The notes beneath the pieces were generated by a model. That model was given only the letters and a program-made list of their open reading frames with translations. It was not told the DNA's origin and ran no database searches. Position numbers and translations under genes: made by a program. Below are positions 1 to 10,535 of a DNA stretch of 64,000 bases, piece by piece. How positions within the stretch are numbered: the stretch's first letter is position 1; each line of letters begins with the position of its first letter. Source of the DNA: an uncultured Pelagibacteraceae bacterium (GTDB taxonomy: Bacteria > Pseudomonadota > Alphaproteobacteria > Pelagibacterales > Pelagibacteraceae); the NCBI GenBank assembly GCA_902595115.1, contig CACJOS010000005.1, positions 1 through 64,000 on the forward strand, read 5' to 3'.

Positions 1-798
1 ACAGGAATTAAAACTGAATTAATAAGTAAAGCATCAAAAATAGTTTCTAATGCAACAGGATTTCCAGTTCAATTTAATAAAGCGATTGTCGGAAAAAATG
101 CATTTGCGCACGAGTCTGGGATACATCAAGATGGGATGCTTAAAAATAGAGAAACTTATGAAATTATGACGCCTGAAAGCGTTGGAGTTAAAAAAACATC
201 CTTAGTTATGGGTAAGCACTCAGGTAGACATGCGTTTAAAGATAAACTTAACGATCTTGGTTATACTGATGTGACGGACGATGTGATACAAGCAGCTTTT
301 GGAAAGTTTAAAATTTTAGCAGATAAGAAAAAACACATTTATGATGAAGATATAGTCGCGTTAGTTGATGACAGTTTAATAATTGATAATAAAATCAATG
401 CAATAAATTTAAAATCGCTAAAAGTCTTTGCTGGCACAGGTGAACCCCAAAGAGCAGAAATGACATTAGATGTATTTGGAGAGATTAAAAAAACTACACA
501 AACTGGAGATGGACCAGTTGATGCTATTTTTAAGTGCATAAAGGAATTATATCCACATGATGTAAAATTATCTCTTTACCAAGTGCATGCCGTTACTGAG
601 GGTACAGATGCACAAGCAACAGTAAGTGTAAAAATAGAGGAAAATGATAGAACTACAGTTGGTCAGTCTGCTGATACAGATACTCTTGTTGCTTCCGCAA
701 ATGCGTACTTGAATGCTTTAAATAAAATGTTAATAAAACGAGAAAAAAAATCGCTTTCTCAAAATATAGAACACCAAAAAGTAAAAGGAGGAGTGTAA
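1..798 (+). CDS. leuA: 2-isopropylmalate synthase, C-terminal part (5' end outside window)
   Basis: The frame is open from base 1, so the gene starts upstream of the window. The visible product begins in the catalytic TIM-barrel region and carries the HESGIHQDGMLK motif typical of LeuA, followed by the C-terminal LeuA dimer/regulatory domain (about residues 110-245 of the visible part), which in this family binds leucine for feedback inhibition. LeuA condenses acetyl-CoA with 2-oxoisovalerate, the first committed step of leucine synthesis in the cytoplasm. It ends three bases before mreB, with the mreB ribosome-binding site inside its last codons. Family assignment is firm; distinguishing it from homocitrate or citramalate synthase rests on the regulatory domain and is less certain. 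Confidence 0.88.
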   Translation, partial: TGIKTELISKASKIVSNATGFPVQFNKAIVGKNAFAHESGIHQDGMLKNRETYEIMTPESVGVKKTSLVMGKHSGRHAFKDKLNDLGYTDVTDDVIQAAFGKFKILADKKKHIYDEDIVALVDDSLIIDNKINAINLKSLKVFAGTGEPQRAEMTLDVFGEIKKTTQTGDGPVDAIFKCIKELYPHDVKLSLYQVHAVTEGTDAQATVSVKIEENDRTTVGQSADTDTLVASANAYLNALNKMLIKREKKSLSQNIEHQKVKGGV

Positions 799-1836
<1,038 letters not shown>

Positions 1837-1845
1837 TTTGAAGAA

Positions 1846-2694
1846 ATGCAAGCTGGCAGAGATGACTTTGTAATTGCTATTCGTTCCGCTTTTTTAAAAA
1901 AAGAGAACAAACAAAAATTTTCGTTATTAGCTTTAATATTTTTAACATTTATTATAATTCTCTCCGAAAAGTTTAATTTGAAGCCAATTGATTATCTAAA
2001 AATTTCTCTTAGAGAAGTAGCTTACAGATCAAGTTTTATAGTATCAGCTCCTGAAAATTTTATTAAGGGAGCTTATGTTGCAACTAAAAATCATTTTAGT
2101 GTTTATGAAGAAAATAAAGAATTAAAAGAAAAATTGAATTTTGAATTATCTAAAAACTATAATTCAGAATATATTTTAGAGGAAAATAAAAGACTTAGAT
2201 CTACAATAGATGAAACTACTTTTCTAACATCGGAGATAATTGGTAAAGTCCTAATTGACAAAAAAAGTCCATTTTTAAGATCTGTAATTATTAATAGAGG
2301 TAGCAAGGATGGAGTTGAGTTAGGAATGGCCGTGATGGATAAGAGCTACTTAATAGGAAAAGTTGTTGAGGTTTCTTTTACCACATCAAGAGTTTTACTT
2401 TTATCCGATTTAAATAGTAAAGTTCCAGTTGATATTATGCCAAATGATATCCAATCTATTTTATCAGGTACGGGTGGCGACGAAGGTGTCATCCAATACA
2501 CCAGACAACAAGATCTAATTGAAAAGGATGCCGTTGTATTTACATCTGGGGCGGGTGGTTTATTTAAATCTGGAATTCCAATAGGAAAAATTGCTATGGA
2601 TCCATCAAATTTAAAAACGGTAGTAAGTTTTTTTTCTGATTTTTCTCAGCTTAGATACGTAAAAATAATTTCTTTTAAAAAGGAAACTGAATAA
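1846..2694 (+). CDS. mreC: Rod-shape-determining protein MreC
   Basis: 282 residues: a short cytoplasmic N-terminus, one membrane span at about residues 24-42, a coiled coil at about 80-120 (charged heptad-like ENKELKEKLN region) and a C-terminal periplasmic double beta-barrel domain. MreC bridges MreB filaments, PBP2 and RodA in the elongasome. It begins 9 bases after mreB and its stop overlaps the mreD start by one base (TAATG), which indicates translational coupling within the operon. Confidence 0.93.
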   Translation: MQAGRDDFVIAIRSAFLKKENKQKFSLLALIFLTFIIILSEKFNLKPIDYLKISLREVAYRSSFIVSAPENFIKGAYVATKNHFSVYEENKELKEKLNFELSKNYNSEYILEENKRLRSTIDETTFLTSEIIGKVLIDKKSPFLRSVIINRGSKDGVELGMAVMDKSYLIGKVVEVSFTTSRVLLLSDLNSKVPVDIMPNDIQSILSGTGGDEGVIQYTRQQDLIEKDAVVFTSGAGGLFKSGIPIGKIAMDPSNLKTVVSFFSDFSQLRYVKIISFKKETE

Positions 2695-3212
2695 TGGGAG
2701 AGATAAGCAAATTTAGTAATTTTAAAAAATTCTTAGAAAAAGGCCCAATTATCCTTTTAATAGTTTCAGTTTTGAATGAATTTGATTTTAATTATCTAAA
2801 TTTAAAGTACTTTTCATTCAATTTTCCTTTTATTTTAATTTATTATTGGAGCTTAAAGAGATCTGGAAGTTTGGGTTATGGATTAATATTTTTAAGCGGT
2901 TTGTTAAATGATGTTGTAACTGGTTTACCTATAGGTGTCAGCTCTCTTGCTTACTTACTTATCTGTGTTTTTTCTTCTTATCTTAGAAATATAACGTTAA
3001 GGCCAAGCGCTATTAAAGACTGGTTTTTCTTTGGTCTTGCTATTTTAGTTGTAAATTCTCTAATCTATTTAATTGTTGCTTTGTTATTTGAAGTAGAATT
3101 AGAATATTACAGTATATTGGTTAACATACTTTTCACTTTTTTATTTTATATTATTTTTAGTGGATTATTTGATTATTATCAAAAAGTAATCTTTGGAGGC
3201 CAGAATGTTTAG
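2694..3212 (+). CDS. mreD: Rod-shape-determining membrane protein MreD
   Basis: 172 residues, almost entirely hydrophobic with about five predicted membrane spans, as in MreD. Sequence is poorly conserved in this family, so the call leans on size, topology and position between mreC and mrdA. It shares one base with mreC, and its last eight bases overlap the preferred ATG start of mrdA. The role is as an integral-membrane partner of MreC and PBP2 in lateral wall growth. Confidence 0.9.
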   Translation: MGEISKFSNFKKFLEKGPIILLIVSVLNEFDFNYLNLKYFSFNFPFILIYYWSLKRSGSLGYGLIFLSGLLNDVVTGLPIGVSSLAYLLICVFSSYLRNITLRPSAIKDWFFFGLAILVVNSLIYLIVALLFEVELEYYSILVNILFTFLFYIIFSGLFDYYQKVIFGGQNV

Positions 3213-5172
3213 TGGTGATGATTCAAATGTACGAAAATTTAATACCATAAATAGAAGAGTTTTTATTCTATCTTTAGCAAAAGGAATTGTATTTACAGGA
3301 ATATTAGCAAGATTATTTACTCTTCAAATAAGTGACAACAAAAAATATTTAACTCTATCAGATAAAAATAGGCTTCGAGAATGGAGGCTGCCACCAGTTC
3401 GAGGAGAGTTTAAAGATTATTTTGATAAAACAATTGCCGGCAATATAGAAGTTTATCAATTACATGTCATTCCAGAACAGGTTGAAAACTTTAAATATTT
3501 GATGATTAGATTAAAAAATATTCTTCCTTTATCAAACAATGAATTTGCAAAAATCATTAAGAAAAAAAATCAACAAAAGCCCTGGGAAACACTTATTATT
3601 TCAGAGAATCTAACCTGGGATCAATTTTCCAAAGTAAATTTTTATTTACATGAACTATCTGGAGCCAAACCTGTTCTATCTGTTGTAAGAAGCTACCCTT
3701 TTAAGGAAAATTATACTCATGTTTTGGGATATGTTGCTCAAGCTAGTGAAAATGATTTATTAAATAATGAAAACATAAAAAATAAACATGTTCCTGGACT
3801 AAGAGTTGGAAAAACAGGTTTAGAAAAATCTTTTGAAAACGATTTAATAGGTACTAATGGTGTTCAAAGATATGAAGTTAATGCATTCGGAAAAAGAATA
3901 AAACAAGTCAATTTCCAAAAAGGAGATAAAGGAAAAGAAATTAAACTTACTCTAGATACTGAAGTTCAAAAATTATGTAATGATTTGCTGGCTAATAAAG
4001 CTGGATCTATTAGCGTAATGGATATTTATTCTGGTGAAGTTATTGCGATGCATTCTTCTCCTTCGTTTGATCCAAACTTATTTTTATATGGAATAAGTTA
4101 TAAAGATTGGGATGAAATTAGAGATAATCCTGACAAACCATTAATTAATAAAACTATTTCGGGACTATATTCACCCGGATCCACTATAAAACCAATTGTA
4201 GCTTTATCAGCTCTTGAAAATAATGTTATATCACCGAACTTCAAGGTCAGGTGCACTGGAAAGATGGAAATGTATGGCCAAACATATCATTGTTGGAAAA
4301 AAAAAGGACATGGAGTTGTAGATCTTAGAGGTGCAATTATTCAATCCTGTGATACTTATTTTTATGAAATGTCCAGAAGGCTTGGAGTCGATAGGCTTAA
4401 AGTAACAGCTTCTAGATTTGGTCTTGGTAATAAAGTTTTTGATAATTTATATAAAGAGGAAAAAGGAGGATTATTTCCATCTACAAGTTGGAAAAAAGCA
4501 AATCTTGGTCAGGGTTGGGTGTTAGGGGAAACTTTAATAACTGGAATTGGACAAGGTTATGTTCAAACAACTCCTCTTCAGTTATGTTTAATGACTGCTC
4601 AATTAGCAAATGGTGGTTTTAAAATTTATCCAACACTCGTTTCTAATAAAAATCAAGAAAGTCTTGAAAAAATTAAGTATAAGATGGCACAAAATCTTAT
4701 TACTGAAGAAAAATATGATTCATCCATAATCAGGACAGCTGAAGAATTTTTTAATCCAGGAGAAAAAGATTATAAAAAACTTTTCAGAAATCAGGAAAAT
4801 GTCAAATTTGTTTTGGAAGCAATGTTTGCATCTACAAATCAATGGAATGGAACTTCATACAAATCAAGGATCGAGGATCCAAAATATCAATTTGCAGGAA
4901 AAACGGGAACTGCGCAGGTTAAGAAAATAACGGAAGAACAAAGGGAATTAGATCTTGAGACATCCCAAATACCTTATGATGATAGAGATCATGCTTGGTT
5001 TGTTGCGTTTGGTCCTTATAAAAACCCTAGGTATTCAATCAGTGTTTTTGTTGAGCATGGTGGATCAGGAAGTAAAGCAGCTGCACCATTAGCTAAACAA
5101 GTAATTAAAAAAGTTATAGATAGACACGAGGAAAGAGAAAAAATTAGACAGAGAAATTTAGTAAATATATAA
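3205..5172 (+). CDS. mrdA: Penicillin-binding protein 2 (elongasome transpeptidase)
   Basis: 655 residues from the ATG at 3205, chosen over an in-frame TTG at 3193 because a GGAGG ribosome-binding site sits at 3195-3199, correctly spaced only for the ATG. Order: short cytoplasmic tail, membrane anchor at about 20-40, PBP dimerisation domain, then the transpeptidase domain. Catalytic motifs are STIK with the nucleophilic serine near residue 326, SCD near 390, and KTGTAQ near 566. It cross-links lateral peptidoglycan with RodA. It abuts rodA, which starts at the next base after its stop codon. Confidence 0.96.
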   Translation: MFSGDDSNVRKFNTINRRVFILSLAKGIVFTGILARLFTLQISDNKKYLTLSDKNRLREWRLPPVRGEFKDYFDKTIAGNIEVYQLHVIPEQVENFKYLMIRLKNILPLSNNEFAKIIKKKNQQKPWETLIISENLTWDQFSKVNFYLHELSGAKPVLSVVRSYPFKENYTHVLGYVAQASENDLLNNENIKNKHVPGLRVGKTGLEKSFENDLIGTNGVQRYEVNAFGKRIKQVNFQKGDKGKEIKLTLDTEVQKLCNDLLANKAGSISVMDIYSGEVIAMHSSPSFDPNLFLYGISYKDWDEIRDNPDKPLINKTISGLYSPGSTIKPIVALSALENNVISPNFKVRCTGKMEMYGQTYHCWKKKGHGVVDLRGAIIQSCDTYFYEMSRRLGVDRLKVTASRFGLGNKVFDNLYKEEKGGLFPSTSWKKANLGQGWVLGETLITGIGQGYVQTTPLQLCLMTAQLANGGFKIYPTLVSNKNQESLEKIKYKMAQNLITEEKYDSSIIRTAEEFFNPGEKDYKKLFRNQENVKFVLEAMFASTNQWNGTSYKSRIEDPKYQFAGKTGTAQVKKITEEQRELDLETSQIPYDDRDHAWFVAFGPYKNPRYSISVFVEHGGSGSKAAAPLAKQVIKKVIDRHEEREKIRQRNLVNI

Positions 5173-6297
5173 ATGTTTCAACAATCATCATACTCAGAAC
5201 AATTAACATTTTTTCAAAAATTAAGATCTTTTGATTTTGTGCTTGTTTTTTCTGTTCTTTTATTAGGATTAATTAGCAATATTTCAATGTTTTCGACAGA
5301 TGGCGGAGAACTACTATATCACACTAAAAGTCATCTAATTAGGTTTGTAGTTTTTTTTGTGATGATGTTATTTTTGTCCTTTTTAAATTTAAGATTTTGG
5401 CACTCAACAGCATATCTATTTTACATAATTGTCCTTGGATTTTTAGTTTGGGCATCCTTGTATGGTATAACCGCGTCTGGATCTCAAAGATGGGTGAATT
5501 TATATTTTATTAATTTGCAACCATCCGAATTAATGAAAGTTGCAATTATAGTGTGTTTTGCCAGATATTTTCATAGAGAACAGATTACAAATGTAAGTAG
5601 TTTTAAAAATATAATATTATCTTTAGCAATTTTGGTAATGCCAATAGTTTTAGTGGTGAGTCAACCAGACCTTGGTACGTCTATATTAATTGCAGCAAGT
5701 GGATTGATTGTACTATGGTTGGCAGGTTTAAATATTAGATACTTCGTTTACAGTGCCTTAGTATTGTTAGTCTCTTTTCCATTTGTAATATCCTTTTTAA
5801 AACCTTACCAAAAATTAAGAATTTTAAGTTTTTTCAATCCTGATCGAGATCCTCTTGGAGCGGGTTACCAAATAATACAATCCAAAATAGCAGTTGGATC
5901 TGGAGGATTTACAGGTAAAGGTTTTTTACAAGGCACCCAAAGTTATTTAGAGTTTCTTCCAGAAAAACATACAGACTTTATATTTACACTTTTTTCTGAG
6001 GAACATGGATTTATTGGATCGGTATTTTTATTAATATTATATGCAATTCTTATTTATAGAATTATTAAAATTGGATCTATCTCAAGAAGTTATTTTGGAA
6101 GATTGTTTTGTTTTGGATTTGGCTCTGCAATATTTATTTATGTAGCCGTAAATATGTCTATGGTTTTAGGTTTGCTACCTATAGTTGGTTCTCCTTTGCC
6201 TATCATGTCTTATGGTGGATCTTCAATGCTTGCAACTATGATAGGACTAAGTATTGTGATGAGTACAAAAATCTATCATAAACAAATAATTAATTGA
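5173..6297 (+). CDS. rodA: Rod-shape-determining SEDS glycosyltransferase RodA
   Basis: 374 residues, about ten membrane spans, matching the SEDS family (RodA/FtsW). The conserved stretches QPSELMK, QPDLGTS and PEKHTDFIF are present, the last two being SEDS signatures around the lipid II-binding cavity. RodA polymerises lipid II into glycan strands in partnership with PBP2, encoded directly upstream. Position after mrdA supports RodA rather than FtsW. The operon appears to end here; a 61-base AT-rich gap follows. Confidence 0.95.
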   Translation: MFQQSSYSEQLTFFQKLRSFDFVLVFSVLLLGLISNISMFSTDGGELLYHTKSHLIRFVVFFVMMLFLSFLNLRFWHSTAYLFYIIVLGFLVWASLYGITASGSQRWVNLYFINLQPSELMKVAIIVCFARYFHREQITNVSSFKNIILSLAILVMPIVLVVSQPDLGTSILIAASGLIVLWLAGLNIRYFVYSALVLLVSFPFVISFLKPYQKLRILSFFNPDRDPLGAGYQIIQSKIAVGSGGFTGKGFLQGTQSYLEFLPEKHTDFIFTLFSEEHGFIGSVFLLILYAILIYRIIKIGSISRSYFGRLFCFGFGSAIFIYVAVNMSMVLGLLPIVGSPLPIMSYGGSSMLATMIGLSIVMSTKIYHKQIIN

Positions 6298-6358
6298 TAA
6301 ACTCTGTTGAATAATTTGTCGCGATAAATTTATATTAATAATAATATATATTTATAAT

Positions 6359-7594
6359 ATGAATAATAAACGTGTAGGTATAATTGGTGCTGGCATACAA
6401 GGCATATGCAACGCTCTTTTCCTTCAGAAAAAAGGATTTGAAGTTGTGATTTTTGATAAAGAGGAGCCAGGAAGTTTAGCCTCTTATGGAAATGCTGGTC
6501 ATTTTTCGCCTTACGCTTCAGTTCCACTAAATAGACCTGATATACTGACCGATGTTCCTGCTATGTTATTAAGTTCAACTGGACCGCTTGCGCTTAAATG
6601 GAATTATGTTCCTAAAATGATTCCATGGTTCTTAAAGTTCATTAGAAATTGTACACAAAAAAAAATGATGCATACAGCTAAGTATATGCATCAGATATTA
6701 GATTTATCCTTACCAGCTTACGAAGAATTATTTGATGAGATTGATACTGAAAATCTAGTTGTAAGTAATGGAATTATGTATATCTGGAGTAATAAAAATT
6801 TATCAAGCAGAGAACTTGAAATTAATATTCGAGATGAACTTGGGGTTAAACAACAATTACTTAACCCAAAAGAAATTCATGATTTAGAACCAAATATAAA
6901 ACCAATATATGATGGTGGTGTATTTTATTCCTATGCCAAACATACAAACAATCCAAGAAGATTGCTTTTAAAATTGTTTGACCTGTTTTCACAAAAAGGT
7001 GGAAAATTTTTTAAATATCAAATTAAAGATATTAATTTTGATGAGCAAAAACCTGTTTTAAGAACAGAAAGTCAAAGGTTTGTATTTGATAAAATTGTAA
7101 TAGCATGTGGTGCATTGTCAAAAAAATTTACAAATGATTTATTTGAAAAAGTTCCACTCGATACGGAAAGAGGTTATCACATTCACTTCAAAGATTGTGA
7201 GCATTTAATATCTCGACCTGTTGTATTTTCTAATAGAGGTTTTGGGATGACACCAATGGAACAAGGATTGAGAGTTGTTGGAACTGTAGAGTTTGGAGGT
7301 TTAAAAAATGGACCCTCAAAAAGCAGGATTAAAAACTTAGTTGAAAATGCTAAATTTATGCTAGATGGTCTACCGGACCATGAAGATGAATGGTTAGGAT
7401 TCAGACCAACACTGCCAGATTTTTTACCAGTAATTGGACCATCAAAAAATTATAAGAATGTATTTTATTCTTTTGGTCATCACCATTTAGGTTGGACTTT
7501 AGGAGCAATATCAGGGAAGATAATTTCTAAAATGATTTCTGAAGAAAAGACAAATTTGGAATTAGATCCTTATAGCTCCTTAAGGTTCAGCTAG
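6359..7594 (+). CDS. FAD-dependent D-amino-acid dehydrogenase-like oxidoreductase
   Basis: 411 residues. A Rossmann FAD-binding motif GAGIQG is at residues 10-15, with the acidic end of the second strand (IFDKE) near 34. The rest matches the DAO/DadA fold, including the C-terminal GFRPTLPDFLPVIGPS segment typical of DadA-type enzymes. Such enzymes oxidatively deaminate D-amino acids or related amines and pass electrons to the membrane quinone pool. Its stop overlaps the GTG start of the EamA transporter by one base, so uptake or export of a related metabolite is plausible. The exact substrate cannot be read from the sequence. Confidence 0.85.
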   Translation: MNNKRVGIIGAGIQGICNALFLQKKGFEVVIFDKEEPGSLASYGNAGHFSPYASVPLNRPDILTDVPAMLLSSTGPLALKWNYVPKMIPWFLKFIRNCTQKKMMHTAKYMHQILDLSLPAYEELFDEIDTENLVVSNGIMYIWSNKNLSSRELEINIRDELGVKQQLLNPKEIHDLEPNIKPIYDGGVFYSYAKHTNNPRRLLLKLFDLFSQKGGKFFKYQIKDINFDEQKPVLRTESQRFVFDKIVIACGALSKKFTNDLFEKVPLDTERGYHIHFKDCEHLISRPVVFSNRGFGMTPMEQGLRVVGTVEFGGLKNGPSKSRIKNLVENAKFMLDGLPDHEDEWLGFRPTLPDFLPVIGPSKNYKNVFYSFGHHHLGWTLGAISGKIISKMISEEKTNLELDPYSSLRFS

Positions 7595-8481
7595 TGAGCC
7601 TTAATATAAAAGCTTACGTGATGCTGGTTCTAGCATCAATCTTTTGGGCCGGAAACTTCATTGTAGGAAAATTTGCTTTTGTTGAGAGCATTTCTCCCTT
7701 CTCTCTGGTTTTTTTCAGATGGATAACTGTTTGGTTCATACTGTTACCTTTTACTTACAAAGAAATACTGAACAAAAAAAAAGAAATTCTTAACAATTTA
7801 CCCTTACTACTTTTTCTTGGACTTACAAGTGTGGGTTTATTTAATTCATTCGTATATGTTTCACTACAATATACGCAAGTAATAAATGCATCTTTATTTA
7901 ATACTGCTATTCCTGCAGCAATCATTTTATCTTGCTTTATATTCAAAATAGAAAAAACAAACCTTTATCAATTACTTGGACTTTTAATTTCAGTTTTAGG
8001 AATTTTAGTAATAATTACTAAATTTAATTTAAATATTTTATTAAATTTAGATTTTAATATAGGTGATATATGGATGATAGGAGCTGTGATATGTTGGGGG
8101 CTTTACTCCTCTTTTTTAAAAAAATTAAAACTAAAGATATCACTTTTAAGTTTTGTACATATTGTTTGTTCATGTGGATTAATTTTTTTATTACCTCAAT
8201 TTAGTTATGAATATTTTCAAGGTAATGCTGCAGCTATTGATAAAACATTTATATATTGTTTAATTTATTTGGCTTTATTTCCAAGTATTGGATCTTATTA
8301 TTGCTGGGCAGGAGCTGTCTCAATCATTGGACCTAACAGATCTGGAATTTTTTTGTCATTAATACCTTTGTTTAGTACATTTATGGCCATGTTTTTTTTT
8401 GATGAGCAATTTAGATATTTTCATACAATTGGTTCAATTTTAGTTATAATTGGTTTATTTTTATCGAATAAGAAAAAATAA
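7594..8481 (+). CDS. EamA/DMT-family transporter
   Basis: 295 residues with about ten membrane spans arranged as two tandem EamA repeats (residues about 8-140 and 150-292), the standard layout of drug/metabolite exporters. It starts with GTG within TAGTG, overlapping the upstream flavoprotein gene by one base, so the two are probably co-translated. Substrate is unknown; members of this superfamily move amino acids, nucleosides or other small metabolites. The end lies one base before the msrB start. Confidence 0.85.
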   Translation: MSLNIKAYVMLVLASIFWAGNFIVGKFAFVESISPFSLVFFRWITVWFILLPFTYKEILNKKKEILNNLPLLLFLGLTSVGLFNSFVYVSLQYTQVINASLFNTAIPAAIILSCFIFKIEKTNLYQLLGLLISVLGILVIITKFNLNILLNLDFNIGDIWMIGAVICWGLYSSFLKKLKLKISLLSFVHIVCSCGLIFLLPQFSYEYFQGNAAAIDKTFIYCLIYLALFPSIGSYYCWAGAVSIIGPNRSGIFLSLIPLFSTFMAMFFFDEQFRYFHTIGSILVIIGLFLSNKKK

Positions 8482-8482
8482 A

Positions 8483-8863
8483 ATGTCTAAAATTTATAAA
8501 TCTAAACTTACAGCTGAACAAAAAATAGTTTTGCTAGAGGAGGGCACAGAGCCCCCTGGTTCAAGCGAATTAAATTCTGAAAAAAGGAAAGGAAGTTATC
8601 ACTGTGCAGGCTGTGGTATAAAATTATTTGAATCTTCTACTAAATATGAAAGTGGATCAGGTTGGCCTTCTTTTTTCGAATCTTTACCAGACGTTTTTGA
8701 AACAAAAGTGGATCATTTATTAGGTTATCCAAGAACAGAATATCATTGTAGAAATTGTGGCGGACATCATGGTCATATTTTTGATGATGGGCCAAAACCA
8801 ACAGGAAAAAGATATTGTAACAACGGCATATGTCTAATTTTTAAACCTAAAATTAGTAATTAA
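8483..8863 (+). CDS. msrB: Peptide-methionine (R)-S-oxide reductase MsrB
   Basis: 126 residues from the ATG at 8483, which fits the family length; an upstream in-frame ATG lies inside the EamA gene and would only add a tail. Two CxxC zinc ligand pairs are present (CAGC and CRNC), together with the SGWPSF substrate-binding stretch and the RYCNNGICL segment. In family members the catalytic cysteine lies in RYCxNS, so the Gly-Ile-Cys variant here is slightly unusual. It repairs methionine-R-sulfoxide in oxidised proteins in the cytoplasm. Confidence 0.92.
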   Translation: MSKIYKSKLTAEQKIVLLEEGTEPPGSSELNSEKRKGSYHCAGCGIKLFESSTKYESGSGWPSFFESLPDVFETKVDHLLGYPRTEYHCRNCGGHHGHIFDDGPKPTGKRYCNNGICLIFKPKISN

Positions 8864-8902
8864 TTTATATACATTTCATATAAGATGTTTTAAAAATATA
8901 TT

Positions 8903-9745
8903 ATGAGAAAAATTATCCCAGTAATCTTATCATTTTTCATATTTTCATCAGCTTATGCAGATGATTTAACAAACAAAATTTCAAATATAATAAGTGATTT
9001 AATACCTGGTGAAGGCACTACAGAAGTAAGTTTTGATCTAAGAGAAAACCACAAACCAGATTATAGTATTCTTGGGGTTAGAGAAATTGATAAAACTGAT
9101 AGTGGTAATCTTTTTACACAATTTTCTTTATTTAATACTGAAAAGAATAATACCGAGCGAACCGTAGGAAATCTTGGTCTTGGACAAAGAATGTTAAGCG
9201 AAGATAATACTATGATGACAGGTTATAATATTTTTTGGGACTACGATAGCTATGGAAATTCAAGAACAAGTTTAGGATTAGAGGCAAGAAATGCAGTATT
9301 AGATTTTGGTGCCAATTATTATTTAAACGTTGGTGACGGAATTGACGAAGAGAAGGCTTTAGATGGATATGATATAAATTTAGCTTCACAAGTTCCTTAT
9401 ATGCATTGGGCGGATGTGTTTGTTAACTCTTATAAATGGTATGGAAGAGAAAGAGACGATATCAAAGGTACAAAGCTTGGATCAGAGCTTCTTTTAAACC
9501 CAAATTTAAATATTGAGTTAGCATATGACGATAAGGATAAAGCTGGATTAGAGGATGAGTGGTATGCAAAATTTATTCTTGTATATCCCCCTAGAATTGG
9601 CCCATCACTTCAAGATGGATTCATAAGTACTTCACCATGGAAGGAAGAAAAGAACATGAGTGGAGAACTGTTAACGAAAGTTAAACGAAACAACAAAATT
9701 GTAGTAGAATTTAAAGGAACATCAACAATATCAAGAACAGATTAA
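8903..9745 (+). CDS. Inverse-autotransporter (intimin/invasin-type) beta-barrel protein without passenger
   Basis: 280 residues. A signal peptide ends at AYA, residue 19. Residues about 45-245 show the order of segments typical of the inverse autotransporter beta-domain of intimin and invasin: NLGLGQRM, GYNIFWDYD, SRTSLGLEAR, DGYDINL, then alternating strands ending near PPRIGPSL. Known members use this 12-strand outer-membrane barrel to export a C-terminal passenger, but only about 35 residues follow the barrel here. The stop overlaps the start of the next gene by one base (TAATG), and that gene encodes another exported protein, suggesting a barrel plus separate cargo. The fold call is from remembered family patterns, not a search. 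Confidence 0.7.
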   Translation: MRKIIPVILSFFIFSSAYADDLTNKISNIISDLIPGEGTTEVSFDLRENHKPDYSILGVREIDKTDSGNLFTQFSLFNTEKNNTERTVGNLGLGQRMLSEDNTMMTGYNIFWDYDSYGNSRTSLGLEARNAVLDFGANYYLNVGDGIDEEKALDGYDINLASQVPYMHWADVFVNSYKWYGRERDDIKGTKLGSELLLNPNLNIELAYDDKDKAGLEDEWYAKFILVYPPRIGPSLQDGFISTSPWKEEKNMSGELLTKVKRNNKIVVEFKGTSTISRTD

Positions 9746-10518
9746 TGAACAGATCATTTAAAATTTTAATATTTGCAAAACTTTTACTAATAATTTTTGT
9801 AAGTTACTCATATTCTGCGAGTACTACAGGTGCTGCAGATGTATATAAAGTTACAATGAGAAAAGTTGAACTTTGTACAGCGAGTACAAGTGTCACGAGT
9901 TGTGAAAATGCAATTGTAATTGGTAATACAGACAAAACAGTAGACATAGCATCAGCCTCAGCGGGCTCATCTGCTGCATCTTACGGGGACACTGCACTTT
10001 TACCTCTTGGAGTAACATACACACATATGAGAGTTACTATTGATAGAAAATTTACAATACAAGCTGACTTAACAGTAGCAGGTGTAGATGATAAATGCAC
10101 AACTACTGCTGCACTATCTGGATCAGCTTATCCTGGTGGCTCTTTAAGTGGTAACGAAAAATACGATAGATTACCCATCGTAGCAGATGGAGGAACCGCA
10201 GCAGAAGCTGAATTGTATTTAAAAAATGATCAAATGAAAACTTGTACTAATGCAGCATGCTCAGCTGTCTCAGCTGCGAATGATATAACTTATCAACAAG
10301 GAGTTGTCTCAACTTTTCAATCTCAACATGCTGATGGAAGTACTTCAGACGACCATGTAATGGTCTATAAACTCACATCTCCTTATACAGTAGCATTAAT
10401 TGCACCTATAATAGATATTTCTTTTGGTACATCCAAAGCTGTTACAGCCTCTGAGGTAGGTACAAATTTTTGTATGTTTGAACCTGATGAACCTATTGTT
10501 ACAATTACAATAAAATAA
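9745..10518 (+). CDS. Exported protein of unknown function, partner of the upstream barrel
   Basis: 257 residues. The first 25 residues form a signal peptide ending SYSYSA. The mature part is rich in Ala, Ser and Thr, with six cysteines in the order ELC, TSC, DKC, KTC/AAC and NFC, so periplasmic or extracellular disulfides are likely. No catalytic motif is visible. The beta-strand-like alternation and low complexity resemble surface or secreted proteins. Translational coupling with the intimin-type barrel gene suggests it is exported or displayed with it. I do not recognise a named family. Confidence 0.6.
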   Translation: MNRSFKILIFAKLLLIIFVSYSYSASTTGAADVYKVTMRKVELCTASTSVTSCENAIVIGNTDKTVDIASASAGSSAASYGDTALLPLGVTYTHMRVTIDRKFTIQADLTVAGVDDKCTTTAALSGSAYPGGSLSGNEKYDRLPIVADGGTAAEAELYLKNDQMKTCTNAACSAVSAANDITYQQGVVSTFQSQHADGSTSDDHVMVYKLTSPYTVALIAPIIDISFGTSKAVTASEVGTNFCMFEPDEPIVTITIK

Positions 10519-10535
10519 TTTTAATTAAACAATTT

